From BACL27 sp947488385 (GTDB lineage Bacteria > Actinomycetota > Acidimicrobiia > Acidimicrobiales > Ilumatobacteraceae), in NCBI GenBank assembly GCA_964203655.1, contig CAXNMJ010000006.1, forward strand, positions 1 through 64,000: 64,000 bases of DNA, read 5' to 3'. A program made the position numbers and the translations under genes. Under the pieces are notes generated by a model. That model worked only from the letters and a program-made list of their open reading frames with translations. It did not search any database and was not told where the DNA came from. This document shows positions 7,794-17,983 of this stretch, in pieces. The stretch's first letter is position 1, and each line of letters starts with the position of its first letter.

Positions 7794-10750
7794 GTGCGGA
7801 ACCCCTCCGACTTACCGCGTAATCCACGCAACCCGAGAACACCTGGTGGTGGCTTTCGCCTCGGAAACTTTAGAAAAGCTCGCAGCATCTGGTCGGTTGT
7901 TTTGGCGGTATTCGTTGTTGGCGGTATTTCAGCGCGCAGTCTTGCCAATTTTTACGTAAATATTCTTTGGCATGACGTCGTCGGCAGAACGGACGTCTTT
8001 TGGGGCGTCCTAACCACGCAATTAAGTCTCGCAGCAGTCTTTGTTGCGATTTTCTCGCTCGCGATTTTGCTCAATTTGTGGTTGGCGGATCGCTTGGCAC
8101 CTGAGTGATGTGCCGATTTCACTTGAACAACGCGCATTGGCCGGCTATCGACAACTTGTTGCCAAACGCCAGTGGCTAGTTCGAGTTGTAATTTCTTTCG
8201 TACTCGGACTTCTGGTTGGGTTGCCTGCATCATCGCAATGGCAAGACTGGCTGCTGTTCAAGAACTCTCAATTGTTTGGCATCAAAGATCCACTATTTGA
8301 TCGCGATGTGAGCTTCTATGTATTTAAATTGCCGTTTATTCAGTTTTTGATCGGCTGGTCTCTTGCTGCATTGATTTTGATCGCCCTCGTAACGGCGATT
8401 GCGCACTACTTGAATGGTGCGATTCAATTGCAAACCCAAGGTCGACATGTGACTCCACAAGCAAAAGCACACCTGTCGGTTTTGTTTGCGGCAATTGCTC
8501 TTTCTCGTGCGGTTAGTTACTGGTTCGGACGTTTTGAATTGACCCAATCAACACGTGGCGTCGTGCAAGGCGCCACTTACACCGATGTGAACGCGCAGTT
8601 GCCTGCAACGAGCTTGATGATTCTTGTTTCGCTTGCAGTCGCGGTCTTGTTTCTTGTGGAATGTTTGGCAGAAGGGCTGGCGTTTGCCGGTTCTCGCAAC
8701 GATGTTGTGGGTGGTTGTTGCACTTGTTGCTGGTCAGATTTATCCGGCCGTTATTCAGCGTTTTTCTGTTCAGCCAAACGTCAGCACCAAAGAGTTGCCA
8801 TATATTGAGCGCAATCTTTTGGCAACAAAGAATGCGATGGGTTTAGATTCTGTAAAAAGTGTCGAAGTTGACTATCAACCGATTACTTCTGCAGATGTTT
8901 CAAATGATCCTGAACCGCTGAAAGATGTACGCCAACTTGACCCAATTCAAATGCGAGATCGTTTTGTTCTTGACGAGGGTCAAACTTCGTTCTATGCAAT
9001 CCGCGATCTCGACGTTGACCGTTACAAAATCAATGGACGAGAACAGCAAGTTTTAGTTGCTGCACGCGAACTCAATACAGCCGGTATTCCAAACCGAACC
9101 TGGGTGTCGCGACACCTTCTATATACACACGGTTGCGGTCTTGTCGTGGCGCCCGCCAGCAAAGTAACGATTGATGGTCGACCGATCTACACAGACTTGG
9201 GAATTACCCAGCCAGAACTTTATTTTGGCGAAGGACTTGACTCGTACGCATTGGTAAAGACCGGCGAAGCCGAACAAGCATGTGCTGACGCCAAGGCAAA
9301 CAAATATTCAGCAAAAGGCGGCGTTGAACTTTCGTCTTTGATGCGACGAGTTGCATTTGCAGTTCACTTTGGCGAGTACAACTTGTTTGGTTCAGGACTC
9401 GTTGAAGGCGAATCTCAGATCATGTTTATTCGCAATATCAAAGAACGCGTGGCCAAAGTTGCACCGTTTTTGCGACTTGATGCTGATCCATATCCAGTAG
9501 TTGTTGACGGCAAAGTCGAATGGCTAGTTGACGCGTTTACAACTACGAACCGCTATCCATATGCTCAGCAGGCGAACATCGATCAGCTCACTTTTGGCAG
9601 TGGATTGAATACCGATTTCAATTATGTTCGCAATAGCGTCAAAATCGCAGTGAATGCATACGACGGGTCAATGAAATTTTATGTAGTCGATGAAACTGAC
9701 CCAATTATTAAAACTTGGCAGTCGGTGTTTCCGAAGTTGTTCACGCCGGTTTCGCTTGCGCCAAAAGGTCTTGTTGCTCACTTTAGATATCCCGAAGATT
9801 TGTTCAGAGTGCAGACCAACACATATGGTCGCTACCAGTTTGAAGATGCAACATTATTTTTCAATCGAAATGCTGCATGGAGCGTTGCTCAAGCACCAGC
9901 TACAGAGCCTGAAGGTTTGACAGGCGTAGTCGCCGGAGATTTCACGAGTGATTTGAATGCAGCCAACACTGGCGAAGTAAAAGACGCAAGCGTTGCGCGG
10001 TTCGAGCCGTACTACACGATGTTCCACGCCCCACGAACAACTTCTAGTTCGGGCGTGTTCTCGATGCTTCGACCCTTTGTTCCTTTCTCGGCTGATAATG
10101 CCCGAAAAGAACTTCGAGCTTTTATGGTGGTCTCAAGCGACCCAGAAACCTACGGTCAGTTAACTGTCTACAAAGTTGTTGATCCATTGCCGGAAGGTCC
10201 AGCCACAGTCGCGGCTGAAATTGGTAGTGATCCAGTTGTTTCACAGCAGATTACATTGCTCGATCAACGCGGTTCACGAGTCATTTACGGCGACCTTCAG
10301 ATAATCAATGTCGGTAAAGGCCTTGTCTATGTTCGCCCACTTTATGTGCGACCAGACGATCCAAGTGCAAAACAAATTTTCGTACGAAAGTTCCTTGCTT
10401 CGTACAACAATAAAGTTGTAATGGCTGATGACCTAACTTCAGCGATTCAAAAGTTGTTCCCTGGTTTTGATAAAAATCTTGGTGATCGTGTAGATGACGG
10501 TTCGGTAGAGGCGACACCAGATACGTCAACCGACACTGGCTCAAGTTCGCCTTCAACAACATTGCCTTCAAGCGGTGGAACAACAACTGTTCTTGATACC
10601 CCGGCAGCCCTCTTGGCTCGCGCTGAAGAACTCTTTGCCCAGGCCGACGCAGCACTCGGTAGTTCACCTCCAGATTTCGCCCTCTATCAAAAGCGTCTCG
10701 CTGAGGCTCGCGAGTTAGTGAGTCGCGCTATTGCCTTGGTTGGCAATTAA
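7794..10750 (+). CDS. UPF0182 family large membrane protein, two frame breaks
   Basis: A conserved actinobacterial integral membrane protein (COG1615) of unknown function. The N-terminal part holds several membrane helices (SIWSVVLAVFVVGGISA, LSLAAVFVAIFSLAILLNLWLA, VVISFVLGLLVGLPA and others). It is followed by the large soluble domain with IERNLLATKNAMGLDSV, YGDLQIINVGKGLVYVRPLYV and a Thr/Ser/Pro-rich stretch before the C-terminal helix. The reading frame moves by +1 near 8106 and again near 8650-8655. In both places the protein sequence continues smoothly if one base is dropped, giving about 984 aa, normal for the family. I therefore treat it as one intact gene with two sequence insertions. 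Confidence 0.9.
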
Positions 10751-10758
10751 CTTTTAGA

Positions 10759-11142
10759 TCATTTTGTGCGTCGAATTTGTTCGACGATTTCAGCAAGATC
10801 TTGTCTGAATGCAATTTCATATCGAGCCTGTTCATTAGCAATACGAGTTTGATTCACGCGCAGCTGCTCTAGCGCTTCTCGAGAAGCCGATTCATCGGCA
10901 GTTTTCACAAGTGTTTCAATTTCGGTTCCAAGTTCATGCATTTGATGCGAGAGCTCGGTTGTCATCGTCTTTAATCGCTCGTCAATGATTGCAATTTTTT
11001 GATCAAGCCCGTTTGTCGCTGCGGTAACGAGCGAGAGCGCATTTGTTCTTTTTGTCAGTTCGCTTCGTAGTTCAGCCAACTCAGTTTTGAGTGTCTCAAG
11101 GTCTGACTGTGTCGCCTTTGGAGTTCGTTTGAAGAGTGACAT
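10759..11142 (-). CDS. Small coiled-coil protein, unknown function
   Basis: A 127-aa hydrophilic protein, starting MSLFKRTPKATQSDLETLKTEL, that is almost entirely heptad-like helix rich in Glu, Leu, Thr and Arg (residues about 13-120) and ends EIVEQIRRTK. There is no signal peptide, membrane span or catalytic motif. It may act as a structural or scaffolding partner, but nothing in the sequence says of what. It is convergent with the UPF0182 gene (8 bases between stops) and divergent from the initiator tRNA. The ORF is clearly coding by its biased composition. I do not recognise a named family. Confidence 0.6.
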   Translation of the reverse strand: MSLFKRTPKATQSDLETLKTELAELRSELTKRTNALSLVTAATNGLDQKIAIIDERLKTMTTELSHQMHELGTEIETLVKTADESASREALEQLRVNQTRIANEQARYEIAFRQDLAEIVEQIRRTK

Positions 11143-11170
11143 CGCAACTGCGATTATGTCATGTCGCTGG

Positions 11171-11176
11171 TAGCCT
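11171..11176 (+). promoter_or_regulatory. -10 box of tRNA-fMet
   Basis: TAGCCT, eleven bases before the tRNA 5' end. The tRNA-Lys gene has the same hexamer at the same distance. Confidence 0.5.
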
Positions 11177-11187
11177 GAGTGTCACGA

Positions 11188-11264
<77 letters not shown>

Positions 11265-11310
11265 TTTCTCTGTAAATTGCTAATCATCACTTTCGCATAT
11301 CGAGGTATCA

Positions 11311-12069
11311 ATGAACAGGCTTGAAAAAGTGCGAGAAATTCGCACAGCATTGCGAAGTGGCTCTGCATCAATTGGCAGTTGGATGCAAATTCCTGACTCA
11401 AATATTGCCGAAATTATGGGACGTGCGGGTTACCAGTGGGTAGCTATCGATATGGAACACGGTCCAGTTGCCGTGAGTCAACTTCCAGATATTTTTCGAG
11501 CTCTCGAACTTGGCGGAACATTGCCCCTTGCACGAGTCGCTAGTCCGTTGCCGATCAATTGTCGTCAAGCATTAGATCAAGGTGCAGCGGGAGTAGTTAT
11601 CCCGATGATTTCTTCGGCGCCTCAACTACAGGCAATCATTTCTGAGTGTCACTGGCCGCCGCGCGGGAGACGCGGAGTCGGTTTTCAACGAGCAAATGTA
11701 TTCGGTAAATTTTTTGACGCATACGTTCAAGAAGCTCAAGAGTCGCTGGTCGTTGCTCAAATTGAACATATTGATGCCGTGAACAATCTTGAAGCAATTG
11801 TCAAAGTTGAAGGTTTAGACGCGATCATGATCGGCCCATACGATTTGTCGGCATCGTTGGGTATCACTGGTGAGTTTGAAAATAAAAAGTATAAAGACGT
11901 ACTTACGAAAATTCTTGAAGTCTGTGCAAAACACAAGATGCCATGTGGCATCCATGTAGTGCAACCCGATACAAAAATGCTTGAGCAGAGAATCAAAGAG
12001 GGCTACACCTTTATTGCTTACGGCGTAGACACTGTGTTTTTGAATAATGGTGCGTCAGCGCCCAAATGA
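11311..12069 (+). CDS. HpcH/HpaI-family class II aldolase (2-keto-3-deoxy acid aldolase type)
   Basis: A 252-aa TIM-barrel aldolase of the HpcH/HpaI/RhmA family, which cleaves or forms 2-keto-3-deoxy sugar acids from pyruvate and an aldehyde using a divalent metal. Motifs are AIDMEHGP (residues 45-52), the glycine/arginine loop RRGVGFQRANVFG, QIEH with a metal-binding glutamate, and IGPYDLSASLG. A 21-base gap with its own promoter separates it from the Gfo/Idh gene, so it may or may not share that transcript. In a block with a NeuB synthase and Kdn-type enzymes it could make or break down a ulosonic acid. A housekeeping catabolic aldolase is the alternative. Confidence 0.8.
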   Translation: MNRLEKVREIRTALRSGSASIGSWMQIPDSNIAEIMGRAGYQWVAIDMEHGPVAVSQLPDIFRALELGGTLPLARVASPLPINCRQALDQGAAGVVIPMISSAPQLQAIISECHWPPRGRRGVGFQRANVFGKFFDAYVQEAQESLVVAQIEHIDAVNNLEAIVKVEGLDAIMIGPYDLSASLGITGEFENKKYKDVLTKILEVCAKHKMPCGIHVVQPDTKMLEQRIKEGYTFIAYGVDTVFLNNGASAPK

Positions 12070-12078
12070 TCGACAATT

Positions 12079-12084
12079 TAAACT
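12079..12084 (+). promoter_or_regulatory. -10 box, leaderless promoter of the Gfo/Idh gene
   Basis: TAAACT, six bases before the ATG at 12091. It would start the main ulosonic-acid transcript. Confidence 0.5.
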
Positions 12085-12090
12085 AGTCAG

Positions 12091-13137
12091 ATGGTGGCAA
12101 AAGTTCTAAAAGTAGGCATTGCCGGCTACGGAGTTGTAGGCAAGCGTCGTGGTGATTGCGTTGAAAGACATCCAAATCTCAAATTAGTTGCGGTTTGCGA
12201 TCGCGTGTTCACGTCTGATGGTGTCCTGCCAAATGGCGTCTCACATTTTCGCACTTACCAACAACTTCTCGAACAAGATCTCGATGTTTTGATTGTTTGC
12301 GTAACTAACGATATTGCTGCCGAAGTGACTCAAGCAGGCTTAAATCTCGGCCTACATGTGTTTTGTGAAAAACCACCAGGCCGAGACGTTTCAGACATTG
12401 CCGCCGTGATTGCGACAGAAAAAAAGAATCCACAATGCCGATTGATGTACGGCTTCAATCACCGATACCACGATTCGGTTCAAGATGCTTTGAAAATTAT
12501 TCGTTCTGGTCGGTTTGGCAACATCATCAACATGCGTGGTGTCTACGGCAAATCAAAGTTGATCACGTTCAATCAGGCTGATTGGCGTGCAAAACGAGAA
12601 ATCGCCGGAGGCGGCGTATTGCTCGACCAAGGAATTCACATGGTGGATCTGATGCGGCTTTTCGCCGGCGAGTTCGTGGATGTGCAGAGTTTTATCTCAA
12701 ATGGTCACTGGGGCTACAACGTTGAAGACAACGCTTATGCATTGATGCGCACGAGCGATGGTGTCGTAGCGATGCTCAACTCGTCGGCAACTCAGTGGCG
12801 TCATCAGTTCAGCCTTGATATCAATATGCAACGGGGCGGCATCATTTTGAAAGGCATCCTCACGGGGTCAAAGAGTTATGGCAACGAGACCATGACGTTG
12901 GTGACTGCAGACCCTGATCGTGATAACGGCGATCCAAAAGAAGAGTTTTTTGAATATAACGAAGATCCATCATGGGATTCAGAAATTGCAGCGTTTACGC
13001 AAAGCATTTTGAATGATGAACCAGTACAAAGCGGCACTTCACACGACGCTTACCAAACAATGAAATTGGTATACAAAATTTACTATGCCGATCCAACTTG
13101 GCGAGATCAATTTAAGATTGAAAATCCAGGAGCATAA
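12091..13137 (+). CDS. Gfo/Idh/MocA-family NAD(P)-dependent sugar oxidoreductase
   Basis: A 348-aa two-domain oxidoreductase. The N-terminal Rossmann fold has VGIAGYGVVGKRR near residue 8, and the family motif CEKPPG is near residue 92 with the catalytic lysine. The C-terminal domain carries LLDQGIHMVDLMRLFAGEF, the usual GxHxxD region. Family members oxidise or reduce a sugar hydroxyl or ketone; several sit in nonulosonate and unusual-sugar clusters. The substrate cannot be read from the sequence. It is followed after 2 bases by the IMPase gene, so it belongs to the operon running to 18687. Confidence 0.85.
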   Translation: MVAKVLKVGIAGYGVVGKRRGDCVERHPNLKLVAVCDRVFTSDGVLPNGVSHFRTYQQLLEQDLDVLIVCVTNDIAAEVTQAGLNLGLHVFCEKPPGRDVSDIAAVIATEKKNPQCRLMYGFNHRYHDSVQDALKIIRSGRFGNIINMRGVYGKSKLITFNQADWRAKREIAGGGVLLDQGIHMVDLMRLFAGEFVDVQSFISNGHWGYNVEDNAYALMRTSDGVVAMLNSSATQWRHQFSLDINMQRGGIILKGILTGSKSYGNETMTLVTADPDRDNGDPKEEFFEYNEDPSWDSEIAAFTQSILNDEPVQSGTSHDAYQTMKLVYKIYYADPTWRDQFKIENPGA

Positions 13138-13139
13138 AA

Positions 13140-13964
13140 GTGGAAAATCTCACAATTAACGACGTGCACGGTTTGACTGAGATGACTGTCGAACTTGTCA
13201 AAAAAGTTGGCAACAAATTTGTGCGTGTCAACAACTCAGCAGCAAAAAATGTTGTTGACCTACAAATCGGTGGGCGAGAAGTAAAACTTGAAGGTGACAC
13301 GCTTCTTGAAAAACCAATCTTGGAAGAACTTCAAAAAACTGGTTACGCAATTTTGAGCGAAGAGACAGGGTACATTCCTGGCAAGTTCTTGCCTGGCTTG
13401 CTCTGGGTTGTTGATCCTTTGGACGGCAGTTACAACTTCAGTCGAAGTCTCGGGCCAAGCATGATCTCAGTTGCCTTATGGAACGACAATGAACCGGTAT
13501 TGGGAGTGCTTTATAACCTTTCGACAAAACAAATAATTTTTGGCGGCCCGCGCATTGGTTCGCACATCGGCTCGACACCGATAAAGGTTTCAGATCGAAC
13601 TGAGCGTGGTCAGGCCACTCTGATTACAGGCTTCCCGAGTCGATTTCCGATCGACGACACCAAAGTAGTCAGCGAGTTTGCTGCAATTTTGACGACATTT
13701 GGCAAAATTCGCATGATCGGTTCTGCCGCAGCATCGCTATCACTCGTTGCAACAGGAGCCGCAGACGTTTACGCCGAACACAACATCATGTTTTGGGACG
13801 TCGCTGCCGGTCTGGCAATAGTCAACGGCGCAGGTGGAACTTTTCAAATTGAGGGTGTTGATCTGACTGAGAATATTCATAGCGAGCCATGCACGGTTGT
13901 GGCGAGCAACAATAAATTCGATGTTTCTGTGACTATGTTTGACAAGATGCGGGGTCTGGCGTGA
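13140..13964 (+). CDS. Inositol monophosphatase-family sugar phosphatase
   Basis: A 274-aa Mg-dependent phosphatase of the IMPase/FBPase fold. Metal-binding motifs are SEETG near 78-82, VVDPLDGSYNFSR near 96-108 and the C-terminal FWDVAAG. The GTG start lies two bases after the upstream stop, and its own stop overlaps the KdnB-like start (GTGA). In Kdo synthesis a phosphatase (KdsC, HAD fold) dephosphorylates Kdo-8-phosphate. Here an IMPase sits at the equivalent step in the gene order and could serve the same purpose; that is an inference. Inositol phosphate or another sugar phosphate could equally be the substrate. Confidence 0.8.
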   Translation: MENLTINDVHGLTEMTVELVKKVGNKFVRVNNSAAKNVVDLQIGGREVKLEGDTLLEKPILEELQKTGYAILSEETGYIPGKFLPGLLWVVDPLDGSYNFSRSLGPSMISVALWNDNEPVLGVLYNLSTKQIIFGGPRIGSHIGSTPIKVSDRTERGQATLITGFPSRFPIDDTKVVSEFAAILTTFGKIRMIGSAAASLSLVATGAADVYAEHNIMFWDVAAGLAIVNGAGGTFQIEGVDLTENIHSEPCTVVASNNKFDVSVTMFDKMRGLA

Positions 13965-15064
13965 CGATACTTGATACCGGAGTAAAAATCGTCCGCAATG
14001 TTGGTCGGTTCACTTTCGGCGATGGCGCAGCGCTTGGTATTGCCGACTTGGTGGCGTCCAAGAGAACAGACAAGACGAAAGATGCTGTTTATCTCATAGA
14101 TGACTATTTCAAAAATGACTATTACATCGCCAGTTCGCTTGGGGCCAAGCCAACTGATGCAGTTCACTTCGTCAGCACAGTCGATGAACCAACAACGCAA
14201 TCAATCGACGAACTAGTTGCAACTTTACAAAAGTCGGGCCACACAAATCCGGCAACAATCATTGGCTATGGCGGAGGCATAACTCTTGATACTGCAAAAG
14301 CGGTTTCAAACTTGTTGACGAATGGTGGACGCGCCGCCGACTATCAGGGCTGGGATTTGGTCAAAGTTCCCGGCGTACACAAAATCGGTGTGCCGACTAT
14401 TTCTGGCACTGGTTCTGAAGCAACTCGCACGTGCGTGATGACAAATCTCGAGACAGGTTTGAAATTAGGAATGAACAGCGACTTCACGGTGTTTGATCAC
14501 GTGATTCTTGACCCAAGTCTGACGAGCACGGTGCCACGAAATCAATATTTTTACACCGGCATGGATGCGTATATTCACTGCATTGAAGCACTCGCAGGTT
14601 CGTATCGCAATGCCATTGGTGATGCTTATTCGCGTGAGACAGTGAACTTATGTAGAAATGTTTTTTTGAGCACCGACATGATGGCATCCGAACGTCGAAG
14701 CGACTTGATGGTGGCGAGCTATCTGGGTGGCTGTGCGATCGCTACGAGTTATGTCGGCGTGATTCATCCCTTTTCTGCGGCTTTGAGCGTAGTTTTCGGT
14801 CTGCATCACTGCGTCGCAAACTGCATCGTGCTCAACGCTCTTGGCGAGTTTTATCCAGATGCTTTTGTTGAATTCAGAAAAATGATTGAGTTGCAGCAAG
14901 TCGCACTGCCGCAGGGCGTGTGTGCAAACTTGACCGACGAATTGCGCAGTGCGTTGATTGCAGCCACCATTAAACATGAAAAGCCATTAACAAATGCGTT
15001 AGGTGCCAACTTCCGCGCAACGCTTACTGACTCAAGGATCATCTCGCTGTTCGAGAAGATGTAA
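13961..15064 (+). CDS. kdnB: KdnB-like iron alcohol dehydrogenase (Kdo 8-oxidase type)
   Basis: A 367-aa group III iron-dependent alcohol dehydrogenase-fold protein. It closely matches my memory of Shewanella KdnB, which oxidises C8 of Kdo to an aldehyde: GGGITLDTAKAVSNLLTN, ADYQGWDL, GVPTISGTGSEATRT, LGMNSDFTVFD, FYTGMDAYIHCIEALAG and NLCRNVFLS all have direct counterparts. The nucleotide-binding glycine run is near 105-109 and metal-binding histidines lie in the C-terminal half. The GTG start overlaps the IMPase stop. The KdnA-like gene follows after 23 bases. The subfamily call is strong, though the true substrate may be another ulosonic acid. Confidence 0.85.
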   Translation: MTILDTGVKIVRNVGRFTFGDGAALGIADLVASKRTDKTKDAVYLIDDYFKNDYYIASSLGAKPTDAVHFVSTVDEPTTQSIDELVATLQKSGHTNPATIIGYGGGITLDTAKAVSNLLTNGGRAADYQGWDLVKVPGVHKIGVPTISGTGSEATRTCVMTNLETGLKLGMNSDFTVFDHVILDPSLTSTVPRNQYFYTGMDAYIHCIEALAGSYRNAIGDAYSRETVNLCRNVFLSTDMMASERRSDLMVASYLGGCAIATSYVGVIHPFSAALSVVFGLHHCVANCIVLNALGEFYPDAFVEFRKMIELQQVALPQGVCANLTDELRSALIAATIKHEKPLTNALGANFRATLTDSRIISLFEKM

Positions 15065-15075
15065 AGATCTCCGAG

Positions 15076-15081
15076 TAAAAT
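15076..15081 (+). promoter_or_regulatory. -10 box, leaderless promoter of the KdnA-like gene
   Basis: TAAAAT, six bases before the ATG at 15088. It lies in the only 23-base gap of the downstream part of the operon. Confidence 0.5.
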
Positions 15082-15087
15082 CAATAC

Positions 15088-16248
15088 ATGCCTGGGTACG
15101 AGCTAATCGGCGCTGAAGAGCAGGCTGAAGTAGACGATATTTTCAAAAATGGTGGAGTTTTGTTTCGCCACTCGTTTGATGCGATTCGTCAAAATCGATG
15201 GAAGGTTCGCGATTTTGAACAAGCATTCGCCAAGTCAGTTTCTTCGCCTTTTGCGCTGGCAGTTACTTCGGGTACTGCAGCCTTGCGTGTTGCGCTGGCA
15301 GTTCTTGATCTCAAACCTGGTGATGAAGTCATAACCCAGAGTTTTACTTTCGTTGCCACGGTCGAAGCGATCATCGAGTCTCGAGCCACACCAGTTTGCG
15401 CTGACATCGACGGCACAATGAATATGAGCCCAGAGTCTTTGAGCAAGTTGATCACACCAAGGACCAAGGCAGTCATCGCCGTGCACATGTTGGGAACACC
15501 AGCACGACTATTTGAGATCGACGACATTTGTAAGAAAAATAAAATTGCTTTGATTGAAGACGCGGCTTGGGGCTGCGGTGGGGCGCTTGACGATCGACCA
15601 CTTGGCACCTGGGGACGAATGGGAACTTTCAGTTTTGACTTCGCAAAGACGATGACAACTGGCGAGGGTGGAATGGTCGTGTTTCAAAACGAGGCCGACT
15701 ACAAAGCCGCGGCCGCATGGCACGACCACGGACATGAGAATAATCCTGCTGTTCCACGGTGGGAAGATACGCGAGCAAGCAGTGGCTTCAATTTTCGGAT
15801 GACCGAGATGCAAGGCGCAGTAGGTCTCGCACAACTAAAGAAACTTTCTACAGTCGTGACGGCTCAGCGCAAAAATCGTGACGCGATGTGGGCTGCGATT
15901 GATTCGCTTCCAGGAATTACTGCGCGAGAAGTGCCGGTTGGCTCGTATGAAACAGCAGATGCTTTGGTTTTCAGCGTCAAAGACAACGCGACGGCCAAAA
16001 AATGTCGCGATGCATTGCTCGCCGAAGGCCTATCAACAAAAATTTTGCCAGAGGCTGTCACTTGGCACTTCGCCGGAACTTGGACCCACATGCCTGAACT
16101 TGTCGCACGACACGGTGGCGATCTATCGAAGGCATTCACAGACTCAAGGGCTCGACTTGAGCGAGCCGTGTCGTTACCAGTGGTCGTAAAGATGGACGAG
16201 ACCGTACCTGCCCGTTTGAATAAGGCTTTGTCGAAAGTTCTGCAGTAA
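15088..16248 (+). CDS. kdnA: KdnA-like aminotransferase (8-amino-ulosonate transaminase type)
   Basis: A 386-aa PLP aminotransferase of the DegT family. The opening MPGYELIGAEEQAEVDDIF and the run RWKVRDFEQAF match KdnA, which makes 8-amino-8-deoxy-Kdo from the KdnB aldehyde. Other motifs are TSGTAALRVAL (phosphate loop), IEDAAWGCGG (PLP aspartate) and SFDFAKTMTTGEGGM, where the lysine near 186 binds PLP. HDHGHENN and SGFNFRMTEMQGAVGLAQL are also shared. Its pairing with the KdnB-like gene makes the two-step oxidation and transamination assignment convincing. It is clearly distinct from the LegC-type enzyme at 2206-3393, so the window encodes two sugar aminotransferases for two pathways. Confidence 0.85.
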   Translation: MPGYELIGAEEQAEVDDIFKNGGVLFRHSFDAIRQNRWKVRDFEQAFAKSVSSPFALAVTSGTAALRVALAVLDLKPGDEVITQSFTFVATVEAIIESRATPVCADIDGTMNMSPESLSKLITPRTKAVIAVHMLGTPARLFEIDDICKKNKIALIEDAAWGCGGALDDRPLGTWGRMGTFSFDFAKTMTTGEGGMVVFQNEADYKAAAAWHDHGHENNPAVPRWEDTRASSGFNFRMTEMQGAVGLAQLKKLSTVVTAQRKNRDAMWAAIDSLPGITAREVPVGSYETADALVFSVKDNATAKKCRDALLAEGLSTKILPEAVTWHFAGTWTHMPELVARHGGDLSKAFTDSRARLERAVSLPVVVKMDETVPARLNKALSKVLQ

Positions 16249-16253
16249 ACGTC

Positions 16254-16919
16254 ATGACACAACCAGTCATCTCGGTGATTATCGCCGCGTTTAATCAAGA
16301 GAAATATATTTCGCGCTGTCTTCGCTCTCTGCTTGCTCAAACAATTTCACGAGACAAGTTTGAGATCGTGGTTATAAACGATGGCAGCACCGACAGAAGT
16401 GCATCAGTTCTGGGGGAGTTTGCCGGCGAAATCGTGTTGATCGATAACGAAAAGAACATTGGACTGCCCGCATCACTGAACAAAGCAATTCGTCGTGCTC
16501 GAGCACCATATGTTGTGCGTGTTGATGCCGATGACTACGTCAACTCGCAGTTTTTGCACTTGTTGCACGAATTCTTGCGTGAAAACAAATATATGGATGC
16601 TGTGGCGTGTGACTACCTGCTTGTAGACGAACAAGAAGAAGTCCTAGGTCGTAAAAACTGTCTGACTGACCCGATCGCTTGCGGAATCATGTTTCGCACC
16701 GAGCAACTAATCGACATCGGTTTGTATGACGAAACATTTTTGCTGCATGAAGAAACTGATCTGCGTTTGAGGTTCACAAAGAAATACAAAATCAACAGAC
16801 TTGAGTTGCCTCTTTATCGATATCGCCGCCATGAAAACAATTCGACCAACGACGCAGCAGCGATGGAGCACCATCGTCAACGACTGATTCAAAAACATGG
16901 CGAAGAGTCGACCAAGTGA
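16254..16919 (+). CDS. Family 2 glycosyltransferase
   Basis: A 221-aa GT-A fold glycosyltransferase. It starts ISVIIAAFNQEKYISRCLRSLLAQ, with EIVVINDGSTD near residues 35-45 and the metal-binding VDADDY near 84-89. The acceptor-side glutamate pair HEETDLRLR is near 165. There is no membrane segment, so it acts at the cytoplasmic face. It lies 5 bases after the KdnA-like gene and its stop overlaps the second neuB start. It probably attaches a sugar to the polymer or glycoconjugate that this operon builds. Donor and acceptor are unknown. Confidence 0.85.
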   Translation: MTQPVISVIIAAFNQEKYISRCLRSLLAQTISRDKFEIVVINDGSTDRSASVLGEFAGEIVLIDNEKNIGLPASLNKAIRRARAPYVVRVDADDYVNSQFLHLLHEFLRENKYMDAVACDYLLVDEQEEVLGRKNCLTDPIACGIMFRTEQLIDIGLYDETFLLHEETDLRLRFTKKYKINRLELPLYRYRRHENNSTNDAAAMEHHRQRLIQKHGEESTK

Positions 16920-17983
16920 ACGACAAGATTAAATTCGGTGATCGAGCAGTAGGCAAAAGCGACTTGCCATACGTGATTGCCGAAATTGGCGTCAATCACG
17001 AAGGCTCTTTGGCCACTGCCAAGTTGTTGATCGAGTCGGCGAAGCGCGGTGGCGCAGATGCGGCGAAATTTCAAACGTATAAAGCCGGGCTGATCGCCTC
17101 GAAGTTCTCGCCGTCATATTGGGATACAAGCAAAGAACCAACCACTAGTCAGTACGAGCTTTTTACGAAGTACGACTCATTTGGTGAGGCTGAATACAAA
17201 GAGCTTGCAGAGCATTGTAAAAAGCATGAGATTGAGTTTGTTTCGACGCCTTTTGACCTTGGCGCCGTAGACATGTTGAATCCGCTCGTTCGCTATTTCA
17301 AGATTGCGTCTGCTGACATCACGAACCCGCCATTGTTGAAAAAAGTCGCTCAAACACGAAAACCCGTGATTTTGTCGACAGGTGCTTCAAATATTGGCGA
17401 GATAGATGCGGCGTTGGCGATCTTGCGCGGAGCTGGTGCAAGCGAGATTTGCTTGATGCACTGCATTCTCAACTATCCGACACGAAACGAGAACGCGCAC
17501 CTCGGAATGTTGATTGACCTACGTAATCGCTATCCAGAGCTTTTGCTCGGCTATTCAGATCACACGCTGCCAAACGAACAGATGACGAGTTTGGTTTCTG
17601 CACATCTTCTAGGTGCGGTTGTACTTGAAAAGCACTTCACTCTCGATAAGACCTTGCCAGGCAACGATCACTATCACGCGATGGACGAAAAAGACTTGGC
17701 CAGATTTCAAGTCAACGTCAAGAAAGTTCATGAGTTGCTCGGACCAACCCAACTCAAAGCACCGATCGCCACCGAAGAAATTTCACGGCTCAATGCCCGC
17801 AGAAGCATCGTGTTGACACGCAACCTAAAGTCTGGACACAAAATCACACAGGAAGATTTAGTAGCCAAACGGCCAGGCACAGGAATCAGCCCAATGAGTT
17901 GGGACGATGTGATCGGTAAGTCGGTCATCCGCGATTTGCCTGAAGACCATATTCTTACTTGGGATGATCTCGCCAAATCATGA
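16916..17983 (+). CDS. neuB: NeuB/SpsE-type sialic-acid-like synthase with SAF domain
   Basis: A 355-aa PEP-dependent synthase, complete and in one frame, unlike the copy at 1-1054. The TIM barrel has YVIAEIGVNHEGS, GGADAAKFQTYKA, STPFD, FKIASADI, LSTGAS, LMHCILNYPT, GYSDHT and VLEKHFTLDK. The C-terminal antifreeze-like domain has KRPGTGISP near residue 320. The GTG start overlaps the GT2 stop, and its stop overlaps the cytidylyltransferase start (ATGA), a tightly coupled trio. The pairing with an SpsF-like gene recalls spore-coat spsE-spsF. No ManNAc-forming epimerase lies in this operon, so the acceptor aldose is uncertain; with KdnA/B-like partners a phosphorylated or free pentose or hexose is conceivable. 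Confidence 0.9.
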   Translation: MNDKIKFGDRAVGKSDLPYVIAEIGVNHEGSLATAKLLIESAKRGGADAAKFQTYKAGLIASKFSPSYWDTSKEPTTSQYELFTKYDSFGEAEYKELAEHCKKHEIEFVSTPFDLGAVDMLNPLVRYFKIASADITNPPLLKKVAQTRKPVILSTGASNIGEIDAALAILRGAGASEICLMHCILNYPTRNENAHLGMLIDLRNRYPELLLGYSDHTLPNEQMTSLVSAHLLGAVVLEKHFTLDKTLPGNDHYHAMDEKDLARFQVNVKKVHELLGPTQLKAPIATEEISRLNARRSIVLTRNLKSGHKITQEDLVAKRPGTGISPMSWDDVIGKSVIRDLPEDHILTWDDLAKS